Both the position numbers and the translations under genes were made by a program. The notes below the pieces were generated by a model that was not told the origin of the DNA, did no database searches, and saw only the letters and a program-made list of their open reading frames with translations. Positions 36,630-45,876 of a stretch of 64,000 nt of DNA are shown here, piece by piece. The number at the start of each line of letters is the position of its first letter. Position 1 is the stretch's first letter. This DNA comes from Bacteroidales bacterium. GTDB taxonomy: Bacteria > Bacteroidota > Bacteroidia > Bacteroidales > UBA932. The stretch covers positions 29,432 to 93,431 of the forward strand of contig JAFRRW010000006.1 of NCBI GenBank assembly GCA_017427885.1, written 5' to 3'.

Positions 36630-38567
36630 ATGAGACATATCCTTATCCTCCTCGCCGCTCTGGCCGCACTTTCCGCCCCTGGGGCCGCCGGCCAGGGCAT
36701 TACCGTCCGGACGGACCGTCCTGGTCACGCGATCAGTCCCACCCTCTACAACGGGATGCTGTTCGAAGAGATCAACCACGGAGTGGATGGCGGTTTCTAC
36801 GCCGAACTGCTCCGCAACGGCTCTTTCGAGGACAACAACCCGATCGACGGCTGGGTGCTCGTCGCCCCGCATTTATCCAAGGTCGTTAACCGTGGATACC
36901 TCTCACGGGCTATGAACTCCCAGTCGCACTACGAGGCTTCGATGGTAAACGGCGCCCAGCGCTACTGCGCCAGGTGGGAGGTCGGGTGGAACGGAGATCC
37001 CGAGACGGGGATGGCCAACACCGGCTACTGGGGTATCAGGCTGGAAGACAACACCACGTACCGGGCGTCGTTCTATGCCCGTCGCGACCCCATCCTGGAG
37101 AAGCAGAAAAGCAGGTTCGACGGCACCCTCACGGTGTGCCTCGAGAGCAACGACGGAGAGGTCTGGGCCGAATCGGAGCCGGTGAGCCTGACTGACGAAT
37201 GGAAGAAATACTCCTTCGACCTTACGACGAAAGGGATCAGCGAACCCTCCGGGAACAACCGTTTCGTCATATACGGACACGGGAGGGGAATAATCCAGAT
37301 AGACCTGGTGAGCCTTATGCCTCCGACCTTTAAGGACAGGCCCAACGGGCTGCGTAAGGATCTTGGGGAACTGATAGATTCGCTTCGCCCCAGGCTGATC
37401 CGCTTCCCGGGCGGTTGCGATGTGGAATCTTGTACGGTAGAAAACGGGTGGAACTGGAAGAAGGCCATCGGTCCCGTTGACGAGAGGCCGGGGAAGAACA
37501 TCCAGCACTGGCACTACCGCAACAGCCAGCGCTTCGGCCTTGACGAGATGCTGCGTATGTGCGAGGATTTCGGGGCCGAACCGGTTTATTGCGTCAGCGC
37601 GGGGATAGACGACGGTTACCTCGGCACCCCCATCGACGGGATGCAGCCCCTGATCGACGACCTTCTCGACCTGGTCGAATATTGCAACGGTGGCCTGGAG
37701 ACATACTGGGGAGCCCGTCGTGCTGCCAACGGCCATCCTGCCCCGTACGACCTGAAATATATCGAGGTGGGCAACGAGAACGGATTCGGCGAGACGGACG
37801 GGGAAGGATATGATGAGAGATACGCCCTTTTCTATGATGCGATCAAGGAGAGATATCCTGAGATGAACGTCATCATCAACGACCGGCTTAACGGCCTCAA
37901 GGCCGATTATATCGACGAACATTTCTTCAAATCGTTCGATTCCTTCTTCGCCGAGGCCGACAGGTACGACTCCTATGACAGGAAAGGCCCGAAGATAATG
38001 GTAGGGGAGTACTGCTGCAAGAACAACCAGACCAACCTCGGCTGCCTGGCCTACGCCATCGCAGAGGCGGCCTTCCTGACCGGCTGCGAACGCAATTCTG
38101 ACATAGTCGTTTCAACGACATACGCTACTCTCAGCGCCAATCTGAACGCCACCAACTACGTTCCGGACCTCATTTACAACAACAGCGAAGGTTTCTTCGC
38201 CATACCGTCGTATTATGTCCAGAGGATGTTCGTCGAGAATACCGGAGACTTCGTGCTGCCCTACACTGTAGACGGCTCCGGTCTTTATGTGGCTCCGTCG
38301 AAAGTGTCAGGAACCGGTGATATCATCATCAAAGTGGTGAATCCGTCCGGGGAGGCCGTAAGCACCGACATCTCGCTGGAAGGATTCCGGCGCTCCAAGG
38401 TTCGCGGTAAGGCGCTTGTCCTCACGTCGGACGACCTGATGGACGGCAACTCCATAGAAGAGCCCCGAAAAGTAGTGCCTCGCTCTTCTGATTTTACCGC
38501 CGGGAAGAAGTTCAATTACACTTTCTCACCGATTTCCGTTACCGTGTTGCGGATTCCTGCAAGGTAG
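36630..38567 (+). CDS. Secreted alpha-L-arabinofuranosidase, GH51
   Basis: Releases arabinose from plant-type arabinans or arabinoxylan. A signal peptide of about 22 residues precedes a short N-terminal strand region, a carbohydrate-binding-like beta domain (about 70-225), the TIM barrel and a C-terminal beta sandwich. The acid/base Glu is in EVGNENG and the nucleophile Glu in MVGEYCC. The 645-residue length fits the multi-domain Bacteroidota type. It closely follows the LytTR regulator; no susCD genes are near. Confidence 0.93.
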   Translation: MRHILILLAALAALSAPGAAGQGITVRTDRPGHAISPTLYNGMLFEEINHGVDGGFYAELLRNGSFEDNNPIDGWVLVAPHLSKVVNRGYLSRAMNSQSHYEASMVNGAQRYCARWEVGWNGDPETGMANTGYWGIRLEDNTTYRASFYARRDPILEKQKSRFDGTLTVCLESNDGEVWAESEPVSLTDEWKKYSFDLTTKGISEPSGNNRFVIYGHGRGIIQIDLVSLMPPTFKDRPNGLRKDLGELIDSLRPRLIRFPGGCDVESCTVENGWNWKKAIGPVDERPGKNIQHWHYRNSQRFGLDEMLRMCEDFGAEPVYCVSAGIDDGYLGTPIDGMQPLIDDLLDLVEYCNGGLETYWGARRAANGHPAPYDLKYIEVGNENGFGETDGEGYDERYALFYDAIKERYPEMNVIINDRLNGLKADYIDEHFFKSFDSFFAEADRYDSYDRKGPKIMVGEYCCKNNQTNLGCLAYAIAEAAFLTGCERNSDIVVSTTYATLSANLNATNYVPDLIYNNSEGFFAIPSYYVQRMFVENTGDFVLPYTVDGSGLYVAPSKVSGTGDIIIKVVNPSGEAVSTDISLEGFRRSKVRGKALVLTSDDLMDGNSIEEPRKVVPRSSDFTAGKKFNYTFSPISVTVLRIPAR

Positions 38568-38575
38568 ATCCGGCC

Positions 38576-38767
38576 GCCTGGCAACAGGCAGGGCCTGCAG
38601 TGACTCTGCCACCCTCGGCAAGATAACCGACAACAAGGTGAGAGCAGTCGAACTTGTTCGGACTGCCGAACCGCGACGGAGGAAAAGCCCGAAGGGATTA
38701 ACAGGGAGGGGCCCCTTGGGAGGGGCCGCGAAGCGGCGTCATCTGCAGGCCCTGCCTGTTGTCAGGC
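38576..38767. other. Long inverted-repeat element, candidate structured RNA
   Basis: Two 25-base arms (38576-38600 and 38743-38767) pair fully with a single G.U wobble; with one bulged base the stem grows four further pairs (38601-38604 with 38738-38741). The 142 bases between the arms hold several hairpins: 38644-38666; GGCCCCT/AGGGGCC with a TGGG loop (38710-38727); and CCGC-GAA-GCGG just after. It fills the gap between the convergent GH51 and nucleoside phosphorylase genes and its right arm covers the last codons of the latter. No known RNA family could be assigned. It may be a noncoding RNA, a two-way terminator, or a palindromic repeat. Confidence 0.55.
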
Positions 38768-39631
38768 CGTCAGTTTTTCCAAAGCGAGTTTGACAAGCTC
38801 GCGGACGCGGGGCTTGTAGTCGGTGTTGCTGCTCTTGAGGTGGCGGTTTGCGATGGCGCAGCAGACGGTGCCGGCCTCGTGACCGAGGTGGCGGGCCATT
38901 CCGGCCACTGCGGAACTCTCCATCTCGAAATTGGTGATGCGGTAATCGCCGTAGCGGAAAGATTCGAATTTCTCGACCATGTCAGGCATCGCGAGGGGGA
39001 TGCGGATCACCCGGCCCTGAGGGCCGTAGAAGCCGCAGGCGGAAATAGTAACACCCTTTACGGTGCAGTCCTCGAATTTGTCGATGAGGGTTTTCCCTGC
39101 CTTTACGAAATAGGGACGGGTAAGGTACTTGTTCCAGCCGACGTGTTTTACGAAAGCATCCTCCATAGCGTTGTTGGATATCTTGTCCCTGTCGGCATAC
39201 CAGTTGAGCAGGCCGTCGCAGCCCACCGAATAGTGGGAGAATATGAATGAACCGAGGGGAATGTCAGGCTGTACAGCTCCGGTGGTGCCGATGCGGAGGA
39301 TGGAAAGGGTCCTGTGCTCGGGTTTGACTTCGCGGGTATTGAAATCGATATTGGCCAGGGCGTCGAGCTCCGTCATCACTATGTCGATGTTGTCCGTGCC
39401 GATGCCGGTGGACAGGACGGTGATCCTCTTGCCGTTGAATTTTCCCGTGGTGGATACGAATTCGCGGCTCTGGTGGCGGAATTCGATGTCGGTCAGGAAT
39501 TCAGCGACCATGTCGACCCTGCCGGGGTCTCCTACAAGGATGACGTTGTCGGCGAGTTCTTCGGGACGGAGGTGGATGTGGAAAGCGGATCCGTCGCCGT
39601 TGATTATGAGTTCAGATTCAGGTATTCTCAT
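38762..39631 (-). CDS. Nucleoside phosphorylase (uridine phosphorylase type)
   Basis: Splits nucleosides with phosphate in salvage. The 289-residue protein has the PNP/UDP-1 signatures: ILVGDPGRVDM (phosphate loop), GTDNIDIVMTEL, LRIGTTGAVQPD and NFEMESSAVAG (ribose and base recognition). Uridine is the likeliest substrate but purine cannot be excluded. Single gene; its 3' end lies in the arm of a long inverted repeat. Confidence 0.88.
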   Translation of the reverse strand: MRIPESELIINGDGSAFHIHLRPEELADNVILVGDPGRVDMVAEFLTDIEFRHQSREFVSTTGKFNGKRITVLSTGIGTDNIDIVMTELDALANIDFNTREVKPEHRTLSILRIGTTGAVQPDIPLGSFIFSHYSVGCDGLLNWYADRDKISNNAMEDAFVKHVGWNKYLTRPYFVKAGKTLIDKFEDCTVKGVTISACGFYGPQGRVIRIPLAMPDMVEKFESFRYGDYRITNFEMESSAVAGMARHLGHEAGTVCCAIANRHLKSSNTDYKPRVRELVKLALEKLTA

Positions 39632-39697
39632 GTCTTCTTGATTTTAGTGTTCATAATGCAGTCAGCCTCAAATTTAGTTTTTTCTTTTCATTTTTCC

Positions 39698-39705
39698 TAT
39701 TTTTG
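39698..39705 (+). promoter_or_regulatory. -7 promoter box of the DUF4293 gene
   Basis: TATTTTTG matches TAnnTTTG 18 bp before the preferred start at 39724, which supports that start against the one at 39703. Confidence 0.5.
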
Positions 39706-39723
39706 TGTCAAACCTTATATCAT

Positions 39724-40155
39724 ATGTGGCAAAGAGTACAGACATTATATCTCGCCGTGGCGACGGCACTGGTCGCAGTCCTGTTTTTCGGCGTCAAGGC
39801 ATTCACCGTCGGTCCTGACGGCGCCCGGGCCGAGGAATACACCTACATCGCATATTGGCCCTATCTCATCCTTCTGATAATCATAGCCCTGCTTCAGGTG
39901 CTGGCCCTCATTTCCTACAAGGTCAGGGTTTTCCAGATGCGTACCGCCGTCCTGGCGGCCCTTCTCCTCATCGCCCTGCAGGCCTGGCTGGTCGTGGATT
40001 TTCTCCATACCCGCGACCTGGTGGTGTTCAGGTTCACGGCCGTTTTCCCCATAGTGGCCGCCATACTTGATTTCCTTGCAGCCCGCAACATACTCGCCGA
40101 CCAGCTTATGGTCGAAAGCGCATCCCACCTCCGCGGTTCGCGCCGCAAACGTTAA
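39724..40155 (+). CDS. DUF4293 membrane protein
   Basis: A 143-residue inner-membrane protein with the family N terminus MWQRVQTLYLAVA and four membrane segments; a short Arg/Lys-rich tail ends it. DUF4293 is a Bacteroidota family of unknown function. The start at 39724 matches the family; an in-frame ATG seven codons upstream would overlap the promoter. Confidence 0.85.
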   Translation: MWQRVQTLYLAVATALVAVLFFGVKAFTVGPDGARAEEYTYIAYWPYLILLIIIALLQVLALISYKVRVFQMRTAVLAALLLIALQAWLVVDFLHTRDLVVFRFTAVFPIVAAILDFLAARNILADQLMVESASHLRGSRRKR

Positions 40156-40161
40156 CCCGCG

Positions 40162-41082
40162 ATGAGACGGCTCCTCTTAACCGTTGCCGCGTTGCTCGTG
40201 GCAGCAGTCCTGTCCGCCCAGGTACATATCGACAATTATCCCCTGCCGAACCATCCGGATACCCTGCGGATACTTGCCGTAGGCAACAGCTTCTCCGACG
40301 ACGGGACCGAATACCTGCCCGGCCTTCTGGAAGCCGCCGGAATCCATAACGTCATCGTCGCTCGTCTGTACATAGGCGGATGCACTCTTGAAAGGCACTG
40401 CCGGGAGTATGCCGACGGGACGGCCAACTATATTTATTACAAGTCCACTGGCAATGTGTGGAGGACGGTCAGCAGGAACGCCCGCTTGATTGACGGACTT
40501 AAGGATGAGCCCTGGGACATTATTACCATCCAGCAGGCTTCGAACCTTTCCGGCATATATGATTCCTATGAAAAATGGATTCCTGAATTGGTCGGTATCA
40601 TCCGGAAGGAGGCGCCGAATCCCAGTGCGGCGATAGTGTGGCATATGACTTGGGCCTATGCATCCAATTCCGACCATGGGGCTTTTCCCAACTACGGTTG
40701 CGACCAGAGGAAGATGTACGAGGCTATTCGCTCCTGCGTGGACCGGGCAGAAAAGCAGTTCAACCTCCCGGTCGTCATCCCCTCGGGGGAAGCCGTTCAA
40801 ATCGCCAGGGGCACCCGTCTGAACAATGACGGCAGGGTCCCGGCGACCTCCAGGGTCTATCAGCTTACCCGCGACGGCTTTCACCTGACCCGCCAGCACG
40901 GACGCTACCTCGCCGCCTGTACTTGGTTCGAAGCGCTCATAAAACCGACGCTGGGCAAATCTGTTCTGGGCAATCCCTATTTGCTTCTTGATACGGAGTA
41001 TTCCATCACTCCCAAAGACGCCCGTCTGTGTCAGAAGTGTGCCGTCAAGGCCGTTAAGTCGTACAGGCCCTCCGTAAAATGA
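40162..41082 (+). CDS. Secreted DUF4886 SGNH-like hydrolase
   Basis: A 306-residue exported protein (signal peptide of about 19 residues). The DUF4886 signature ILAVGNSFSDDGTEYLP holds the candidate catalytic Ser, and RDGFHLT near residue 250 fits the Asp-x-x-His of the SGNH fold. Members are thought to be carbohydrate esterases, but the substrate is unknown. Starts 6 bp after the DUF4293 gene; the following esterase gene has its own promoter. Confidence 0.82.
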   Translation: MRRLLLTVAALLVAAVLSAQVHIDNYPLPNHPDTLRILAVGNSFSDDGTEYLPGLLEAAGIHNVIVARLYIGGCTLERHCREYADGTANYIYYKSTGNVWRTVSRNARLIDGLKDEPWDIITIQQASNLSGIYDSYEKWIPELVGIIRKEAPNPSAAIVWHMTWAYASNSDHGAFPNYGCDQRKMYEAIRSCVDRAEKQFNLPVVIPSGEAVQIARGTRLNNDGRVPATSRVYQLTRDGFHLTRQHGRYLAACTWFEALIKPTLGKSVLGNPYLLLDTEYSITPKDARLCQKCAVKAVKSYRPSVK

Positions 41083-41083
41083 C

Positions 41084-41091
41084 TATATTTG
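41084..41091 (+). promoter_or_regulatory. -7 promoter box of the esterase gene
   Basis: TATATTTG matches TAnnTTTG directly after the preceding stop and 26 bp before the next start. Confidence 0.5.
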
Positions 41092-41117
41092 AATAAATGC
41101 TTAACTGACTTTTTGAT

Positions 41118-42074
41118 ATGCATATCCGACTGATAATCATTCTTTCCCTTGTAACCGCATTTACAGCCCGTTCCCAGGACTATCCCGACCCGGCCGTGCC
41201 CGACGCCACCTATAAATTCGCCGAGAAAGACGGTCAGGAACTCTTTTTTGACGACTATCTTCCCGTCTCGGGCAGCGAGAACGTCCGGGACGCTGCCGGC
41301 AAATCCACCGTCATCTTCGTGTTCGGAGGAGGCTTCAAGGGCGGTTCCAGGGACGGGGAACTCTATCGCAGGTGGTTCAGGATGCTCCTGGACAGGGGAT
41401 ACAGGGTCATTTCCATTGACTACAGGCTTGGTCTCAAGGATGCCGACAAGGTGGGCATCGCACAGACCAAACTGATATATAATGCCGTAGAGATGGCCGT
41501 GGACGACCTCGTGAGTGCCACCGAATACATCCTGGCCCACGCTGAAGAGTTGAGGCTCGATCCCGACAACCTTGTGATCAGCGGTTCCTCGGCCGGGGCC
41601 ATGACGGTGCTTCAGACGGACTGGGAACTCTGCAACAGGAAAGGAAGTCCCGCCAGGCTGCCTGAGGGTTTCCGTTACGCCGGGGTGATCTCCTTCGCCG
41701 GTGCCGTCTTCTCCGATTCCGGAATGATCAGCTACGCCCGGGAACCGGACCCCACCCTCCTGCTCCACGGCACGGTTGACAAGATCGTGAACTATGATCA
41801 GATCCGCGTCCCCCTCGTCCGCTTCGCCTTCATCGGTTCCTCCCGGATAGCCAAGGTCTTCTCCGACAACGGGTACAACTACAACATCCTCCGTTACAAG
41901 AACCACGGCCACGACATCGCCAACTCAATGGTCGAGACCTTCCCGGAGCAGATGAGGTTCCTTGAGACCAACGTGATAAGGAAACAGAAAAGAGTCGTCG
42001 ACGCTATGTTCGACGACCCTGAAGTTCCGGTGAGGGGCGGGGCCCAGAACCGCAAGCAGCTTTACGCCGACTAG
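41118..42074 (+). CDS. Secreted alpha/beta hydrolase (esterase-like)
   Basis: A 318-residue exported protein with signal peptide (cleavage after about residue 19). The oxyanion region is FVFGGGFKGG, the nucleophile elbow ISGSSAGAM (GxSxG), the acid DKIV after LLHGTV, and the His in NHGHDI, all in the usual order. The fold resembles BD-FAE/feruloyl-type esterases; substrate unknown. Convergent with the histidine phosphatase (4-bp overlap). Confidence 0.85.
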   Translation: MHIRLIIILSLVTAFTARSQDYPDPAVPDATYKFAEKDGQELFFDDYLPVSGSENVRDAAGKSTVIFVFGGGFKGGSRDGELYRRWFRMLLDRGYRVISIDYRLGLKDADKVGIAQTKLIYNAVEMAVDDLVSATEYILAHAEELRLDPDNLVISGSSAGAMTVLQTDWELCNRKGSPARLPEGFRYAGVISFAGAVFSDSGMISYAREPDPTLLLHGTVDKIVNYDQIRVPLVRFAFIGSSRIAKVFSDNGYNYNILRYKNHGHDIANSMVETFPEQMRFLETNVIRKQKRVVDAMFDDPEVPVRGGAQNRKQLYAD

Positions 42075-43435
42075 AGCGACTCCTGAATCTCCTTCAGCCT
42101 CTTCTGTCCCTCTTCCACGAGAGGACCGTAATATGCCTTGAAATCAGCCCATCTGTAGAACCCTTCCGATACTTCGGGCAGGGGCAGTGAGGCCTCGTCA
42201 CCGTTGTAGAGGAGCCTGAAGATTATGTCCGGACTGCGGCGGCTGCGGTAGAAGACAAACTGGAAGTTCGAGCCCATCGCCACCTTGTAGTCCTGGAAAT
42301 AATTCTTTATCTCCGAGGGATCGTCGATCACCGCTCCCATCCCGTTGACCTTGAGGAAGGCAAGCAGGGGGGCGACTCCCGTGTCGTGGGAGAATTTCAG
42401 CCTCAGGTTCACCCTGTCGGGAGAGTCGATGGCGGCAAGATCGGCGTCGGTGTCGATGATGGCCTGCTGGACGATGTCGACGGCGCCCAGGGTCCCCCTG
42501 TGCTCGGTGACGGGACTGTGACCCCAATAATAGTAGAATCCGATGTTGTCCGCCTCCCATTTGGCGAAATACTCCTCAGGGGGCCAGATGGTAGTGAAAT
42601 AAGCCATACCGACCTTGTCCTCGAGGCACTGGGCGGCGGCGCAGACCTTCCACAGTCCGTTTTCTACATTCCTGCGGGAGATTTCCTGGCCGTCGAGCCA
42701 GGAAACGTCCTTGAACAGCCTGGCCATCGGGGCGTCCCTGTCCACCTTCTCGTAGAAAGCCTCCTGTGCCGCGTCGGCTTCGGGAGTCCGTCCGCTCTTC
42801 CTGATGATCTGCCTGCGGTTGCCGTCATAAGGAATGAGCCAGTCCACGTATTTCTCGGAGGCGTTCATGTCGACGTCGAGGTCGGGGTCGCAGGATTTGA
42901 GCTCGTCCATGAAGGAATTCATCGTGAGCATGACCCTCGGGACGCAGGTGGCGAGGGCCCTGGCCCTCGTCTTTCCCTTGAATACCCCGGGGAATCTCCT
43001 GTACATCGTCCTCGCTATGCCCCTTACGTGTTTGAATCCCAGGCCGGAAAGGTCGCCGTCCTTCCCGGAGGCGTCTTCGAAGACTCCGGTGAAATACGAG
43101 CGGAATTCCTCGCCCAGGGCCGTCAACTGTCCTTCGGAGTGGGCTTTCTCCAGGATAGCATTGACCGTTTCATACGGATCGCTTCCCGAGGCATACCTTG
43201 CGCCGTGACGGGCATAGTAGCTGATGTACACGGGCTTGTATCCCTTCGGGGCCGGGGTGAGGGGGCCGTCGCCGAATTTCCTGACATAATATCCTCCTCC
43301 GGCCTTCATCGGATTGGCCATTATTTCAACGTAGGCGTCTTCCCTGTACCTTGCCTCCCTCGCATCCTGGGAGTGGACGGAAATCGCCGCGACCGTCAGG
43401 GCCGCAGCGATCAGCGATAATTTCAAATATCCCAT
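42071..43435 (-). CDS. Secreted histidine-type phosphatase (phytase-like)
   Basis: A 454-residue exported phosphomonoesterase of the histidine acid phosphatase branch. The catalytic motif is YYARHGARY (RHGxR) and the proton donor is in FSHDTGVAPLL (HD). A signal peptide MGYLKLSLIAAALTVAA starts at 43435; an ATG six codons earlier overlaps the end of clpC and is possible but adds polar residues before the signal. Substrate could be phytate or other phosphate esters. Directly downstream of clpC, possibly in its transcript. Confidence 0.86.
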   Translation of the reverse strand: MGYLKLSLIAAALTVAAISVHSQDAREARYREDAYVEIMANPMKAGGGYYVRKFGDGPLTPAPKGYKPVYISYYARHGARYASGSDPYETVNAILEKAHSEGQLTALGEEFRSYFTGVFEDASGKDGDLSGLGFKHVRGIARTMYRRFPGVFKGKTRARALATCVPRVMLTMNSFMDELKSCDPDLDVDMNASEKYVDWLIPYDGNRRQIIRKSGRTPEADAAQEAFYEKVDRDAPMARLFKDVSWLDGQEISRRNVENGLWKVCAAAQCLEDKVGMAYFTTIWPPEEYFAKWEADNIGFYYYWGHSPVTEHRGTLGAVDIVQQAIIDTDADLAAIDSPDRVNLRLKFSHDTGVAPLLAFLKVNGMGAVIDDPSEIKNYFQDYKVAMGSNFQFVFYRSRRSPDIIFRLLYNGDEASLPLPEVSEGFYRWADFKAYYGPLVEEGQKRLKEIQESL

Positions 43436-43445
43436 ATCAAAGATG

Positions 43446-45803
43446 TTATGCATCTGAACTCTCGGAATCCTTCAGGGAGACCAGGGTGCTCTGCTTGTCG
43501 GGGGAGAGGCCGACCTTTACAGTCCTGGGTTCTGAATTCGCGGCTTTCTTGCCGTTGAGTATCCTGTCGGAGATGATGAACTCGGAAACAGGATCTTCGA
43601 TGTACCTCATAACCGCCCTCTTGAGAGGCCTGGCCCCGAAGTTGGGGTCGTATCCGGCATCTGCCACGAACCTCTTGGCGGAAGGGGTTATGGTCAGCTT
43701 GTATCCGGACTCCAAGGCGCGCTCTTTCAGACCCTTGAGTTCAATGTCGATGATCTTTTCGATGTCTTCCTTGGAAAGCTGGTTGAAGAACACCTGCTCG
43801 TCCACCCTGTTAATGAATTCGGGAGGGAAGGCCTTCTTGACGGCCTTCTCGAGCACGGACTTGCGGTTGACGTTCACGTTCTTCCCCGCGGTGGCGAAGC
43901 CCACGCCGGAGCCGTATTCCTCCAGGTCGCGGCTGCCCACGTTGGAGGTCATTATCACTATGGTGTTCTTGAAACTCACGAACCTTCCGTTGCTGTCGGT
44001 GAGCCTGCCTTCGTCAAGCACCTGGAGGAGGATGTTGAAGATGTCCGGATGGGCCTTTTCTATCTCGTCCAGGAGGACGACGCAGTATGGCTTGCGGCGC
44101 ACCCTCTCGCTGAGCTGGCCTCCTTCTTCGTATCCCACGTATCCCGGAGGGGCTCCGATGAGCCTCGACACGTTGAACTTCTCCATATACTCGCTCATAT
44201 CGATCCTCACCATATTCTCCTCGGAGTCGAAGAGGTATTCGGCGAGGCATTTCGCGAGCTGGGTCTTTCCCACCCCCGTGGGGCCGAAGAAGAGGAAGGT
44301 GCCGATCGGGCGGTTGGGGTCCTTCAGCCCGGCGCGGTTGCGTTGTATGGCCCTCACGACCTTGTCGATGGCTTCGTCCTGGCCGATTATGCGGCTTTCC
44401 AACCTTCCTTTCATCTTCATTATCCTGTTGCCCTCCGATTCGGCGACCTTGCTAACGGGTATGCCCGTCATCTTTGACACCACGGCGGCGATGTCCTCGC
44501 TGTCTACGATGCCGGCCTTCTTCTTGCCTCCGGCCAGGTTCAGCCTGACCATCGAGCCCGCCTCGTCCAGGGCGTCTATCGCCTTGTCCGGCAGGAACCT
44601 GTCGGAAACGTAGCGGTCGGTGAGCTTGGCGCAGGCCTCGAGGGCCCCGTCGGTGTATTTCACCTGGTGGAAGTCCTCGTAATTCGCCCGGATGTTCTTG
44701 AGTATGGTGATGGACTGGGGTATGTCGGTGGGTTCTACGACTATCTTCTGGAACCTGCGGTCCAGGGCCCCGTCCTTCTCCACCACCTTGGCGAATTCGT
44801 CCATCGTGGTGGCTCCGATGCACTGGAGTTCGCCCCTTGCGAGGGCCGGCTTCAGCATATTGGCCGCATCGAGGCTGCCCTGGGCGCCGCCGGCTCCCAC
44901 TATGGTGTGGAATTCGTCGATGAACAGGATGATGTCCGGATTGTTGCTGGCGGTCTTGATGATGTTCTTGAGTCTCTTTTCGAAGTCGCCCCTGTACTTG
45001 GTCCCGGCCACCACGGAGGCGATGTCCAGGGAGATTATCCTCTTTTTGGCAAGGGCGTCGGAAATTTCGCCTCCGGCTATCCTGAGGGCTATCCCCTCGA
45101 CGATGGCGGATTTGCCTACTCCGGGTTCGCCGATCAGCATCGGGTTGTTTTTCTTCCTCCTGCCCAAAATCTCTATGACCCTGGCTATTTCAGCCTCCCT
45201 GCCGATGACGGGATCCAGCTTGCCTTCCGCCGCGGCCTTGGTGAGGTCGTAACCGAAATCTTCGAGATCGGCCGGCTTGCTCTCCTGGGGCGTCCCGGCT
45301 TCCTCCTCTTCCCGACCTTCTTCATCATCCTGGCGGGGCTGCCCGGTCTGCAGGTTCTGGTTGAGGAACCCCTTGTCCCTCATATAGGCGAGGATGCGTC
45401 CGTAGTCCACCCCTTTCTGTCGCAGGTAGGCCTGGCCGTAGTTTTCAGTGGTGCGGCAGAGCGCGAGGAGAAGGTGGTGGGAAGAAGCCTCCGCGCTTCT
45501 CATCTTAGAGGCCTCCATCACCGTGATGCTCAGGACATTCTGGGCATATCGCGTGAAGGTTACCTTCTCCAGTTCGGAATAGGGGATGTTCTCGTTGGTG
45601 AAAATGTGTCCGTCGATGAACCTTTTGAAATCATCCGTCTCCACGCCGAGGCCCTGCAGTGTCTTGCAGGCATTGTTGTCGCCGTGGCGGATGATTCCCA
45701 GGAAGAGGTGGTCGGGGCCGATGCCGTAACTGCCGGTCCTCATCGCTTCTTCCCGGGCGTATTTTATGATGTCGTTGAGTTCTTGAGAAATCTTTATTTC
45801 CAT
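43446..45803 (-). CDS. clpC: ClpC/ClpA-type AAA+ unfoldase
   Basis: Unfolds proteins and feeds ClpP. The 785-residue protein has an N-terminal double-Clp domain (about 1-145), D1 with GEPGVGKS (about 225-232) and D2 with GPTGVGKT (about 510). The loop VGFA near residue 630 corresponds to the ClpP-docking loop. Between D1 and D2 there is almost no middle domain, unlike classical ClpC/ClpB and more like ClpA. No clpP or clpS is in the window. Confidence 0.93.
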   Translation of the reverse strand: MEIKISQELNDIIKYAREEAMRTGSYGIGPDHLFLGIIRHGDNNACKTLQGLGVETDDFKRFIDGHIFTNENIPYSELEKVTFTRYAQNVLSITVMEASKMRSAEASSHHLLLALCRTTENYGQAYLRQKGVDYGRILAYMRDKGFLNQNLQTGQPRQDDEEGREEEEAGTPQESKPADLEDFGYDLTKAAAEGKLDPVIGREAEIARVIEILGRRKKNNPMLIGEPGVGKSAIVEGIALRIAGGEISDALAKKRIISLDIASVVAGTKYRGDFEKRLKNIIKTASNNPDIILFIDEFHTIVGAGGAQGSLDAANMLKPALARGELQCIGATTMDEFAKVVEKDGALDRRFQKIVVEPTDIPQSITILKNIRANYEDFHQVKYTDGALEACAKLTDRYVSDRFLPDKAIDALDEAGSMVRLNLAGGKKKAGIVDSEDIAAVVSKMTGIPVSKVAESEGNRIMKMKGRLESRIIGQDEAIDKVVRAIQRNRAGLKDPNRPIGTFLFFGPTGVGKTQLAKCLAEYLFDSEENMVRIDMSEYMEKFNVSRLIGAPPGYVGYEEGGQLSERVRRKPYCVVLLDEIEKAHPDIFNILLQVLDEGRLTDSNGRFVSFKNTIVIMTSNVGSRDLEEYGSGVGFATAGKNVNVNRKSVLEKAVKKAFPPEFINRVDEQVFFNQLSKEDIEKIIDIELKGLKERALESGYKLTITPSAKRFVADAGYDPNFGARPLKRAVMRYIEDPVSEFIISDRILNGKKAANSEPRTVKVGLSPDKQSTLVSLKDSESSDA

Positions 45804-45819
45804 AAGGTGCGTATATGTG

Positions 45820-45827
45820 CAAAAATA
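45820..45827 (-). promoter_or_regulatory. -7 promoter box of clpC
   Basis: Minus-strand TATTTTTG matches TAnnTTTG 16 bp before the clpC start. A TTG lies about 23 bp further up, slightly too far. Confidence 0.45.
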
Positions 45828-45876
45828 ATGATTTTTTCCCTTTGTTCAGACAATAACCGTGCTAATGTGGGCAATA

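Noticed and set aside
38576-38767. Retron-type msr-msd RNA or integron attC site
   Set aside because: Flanking complementary arms are reminiscent of both, but there is no reverse transcriptase or integrase nearby and no GTTRRRY-like core, so the neutral description is kept.
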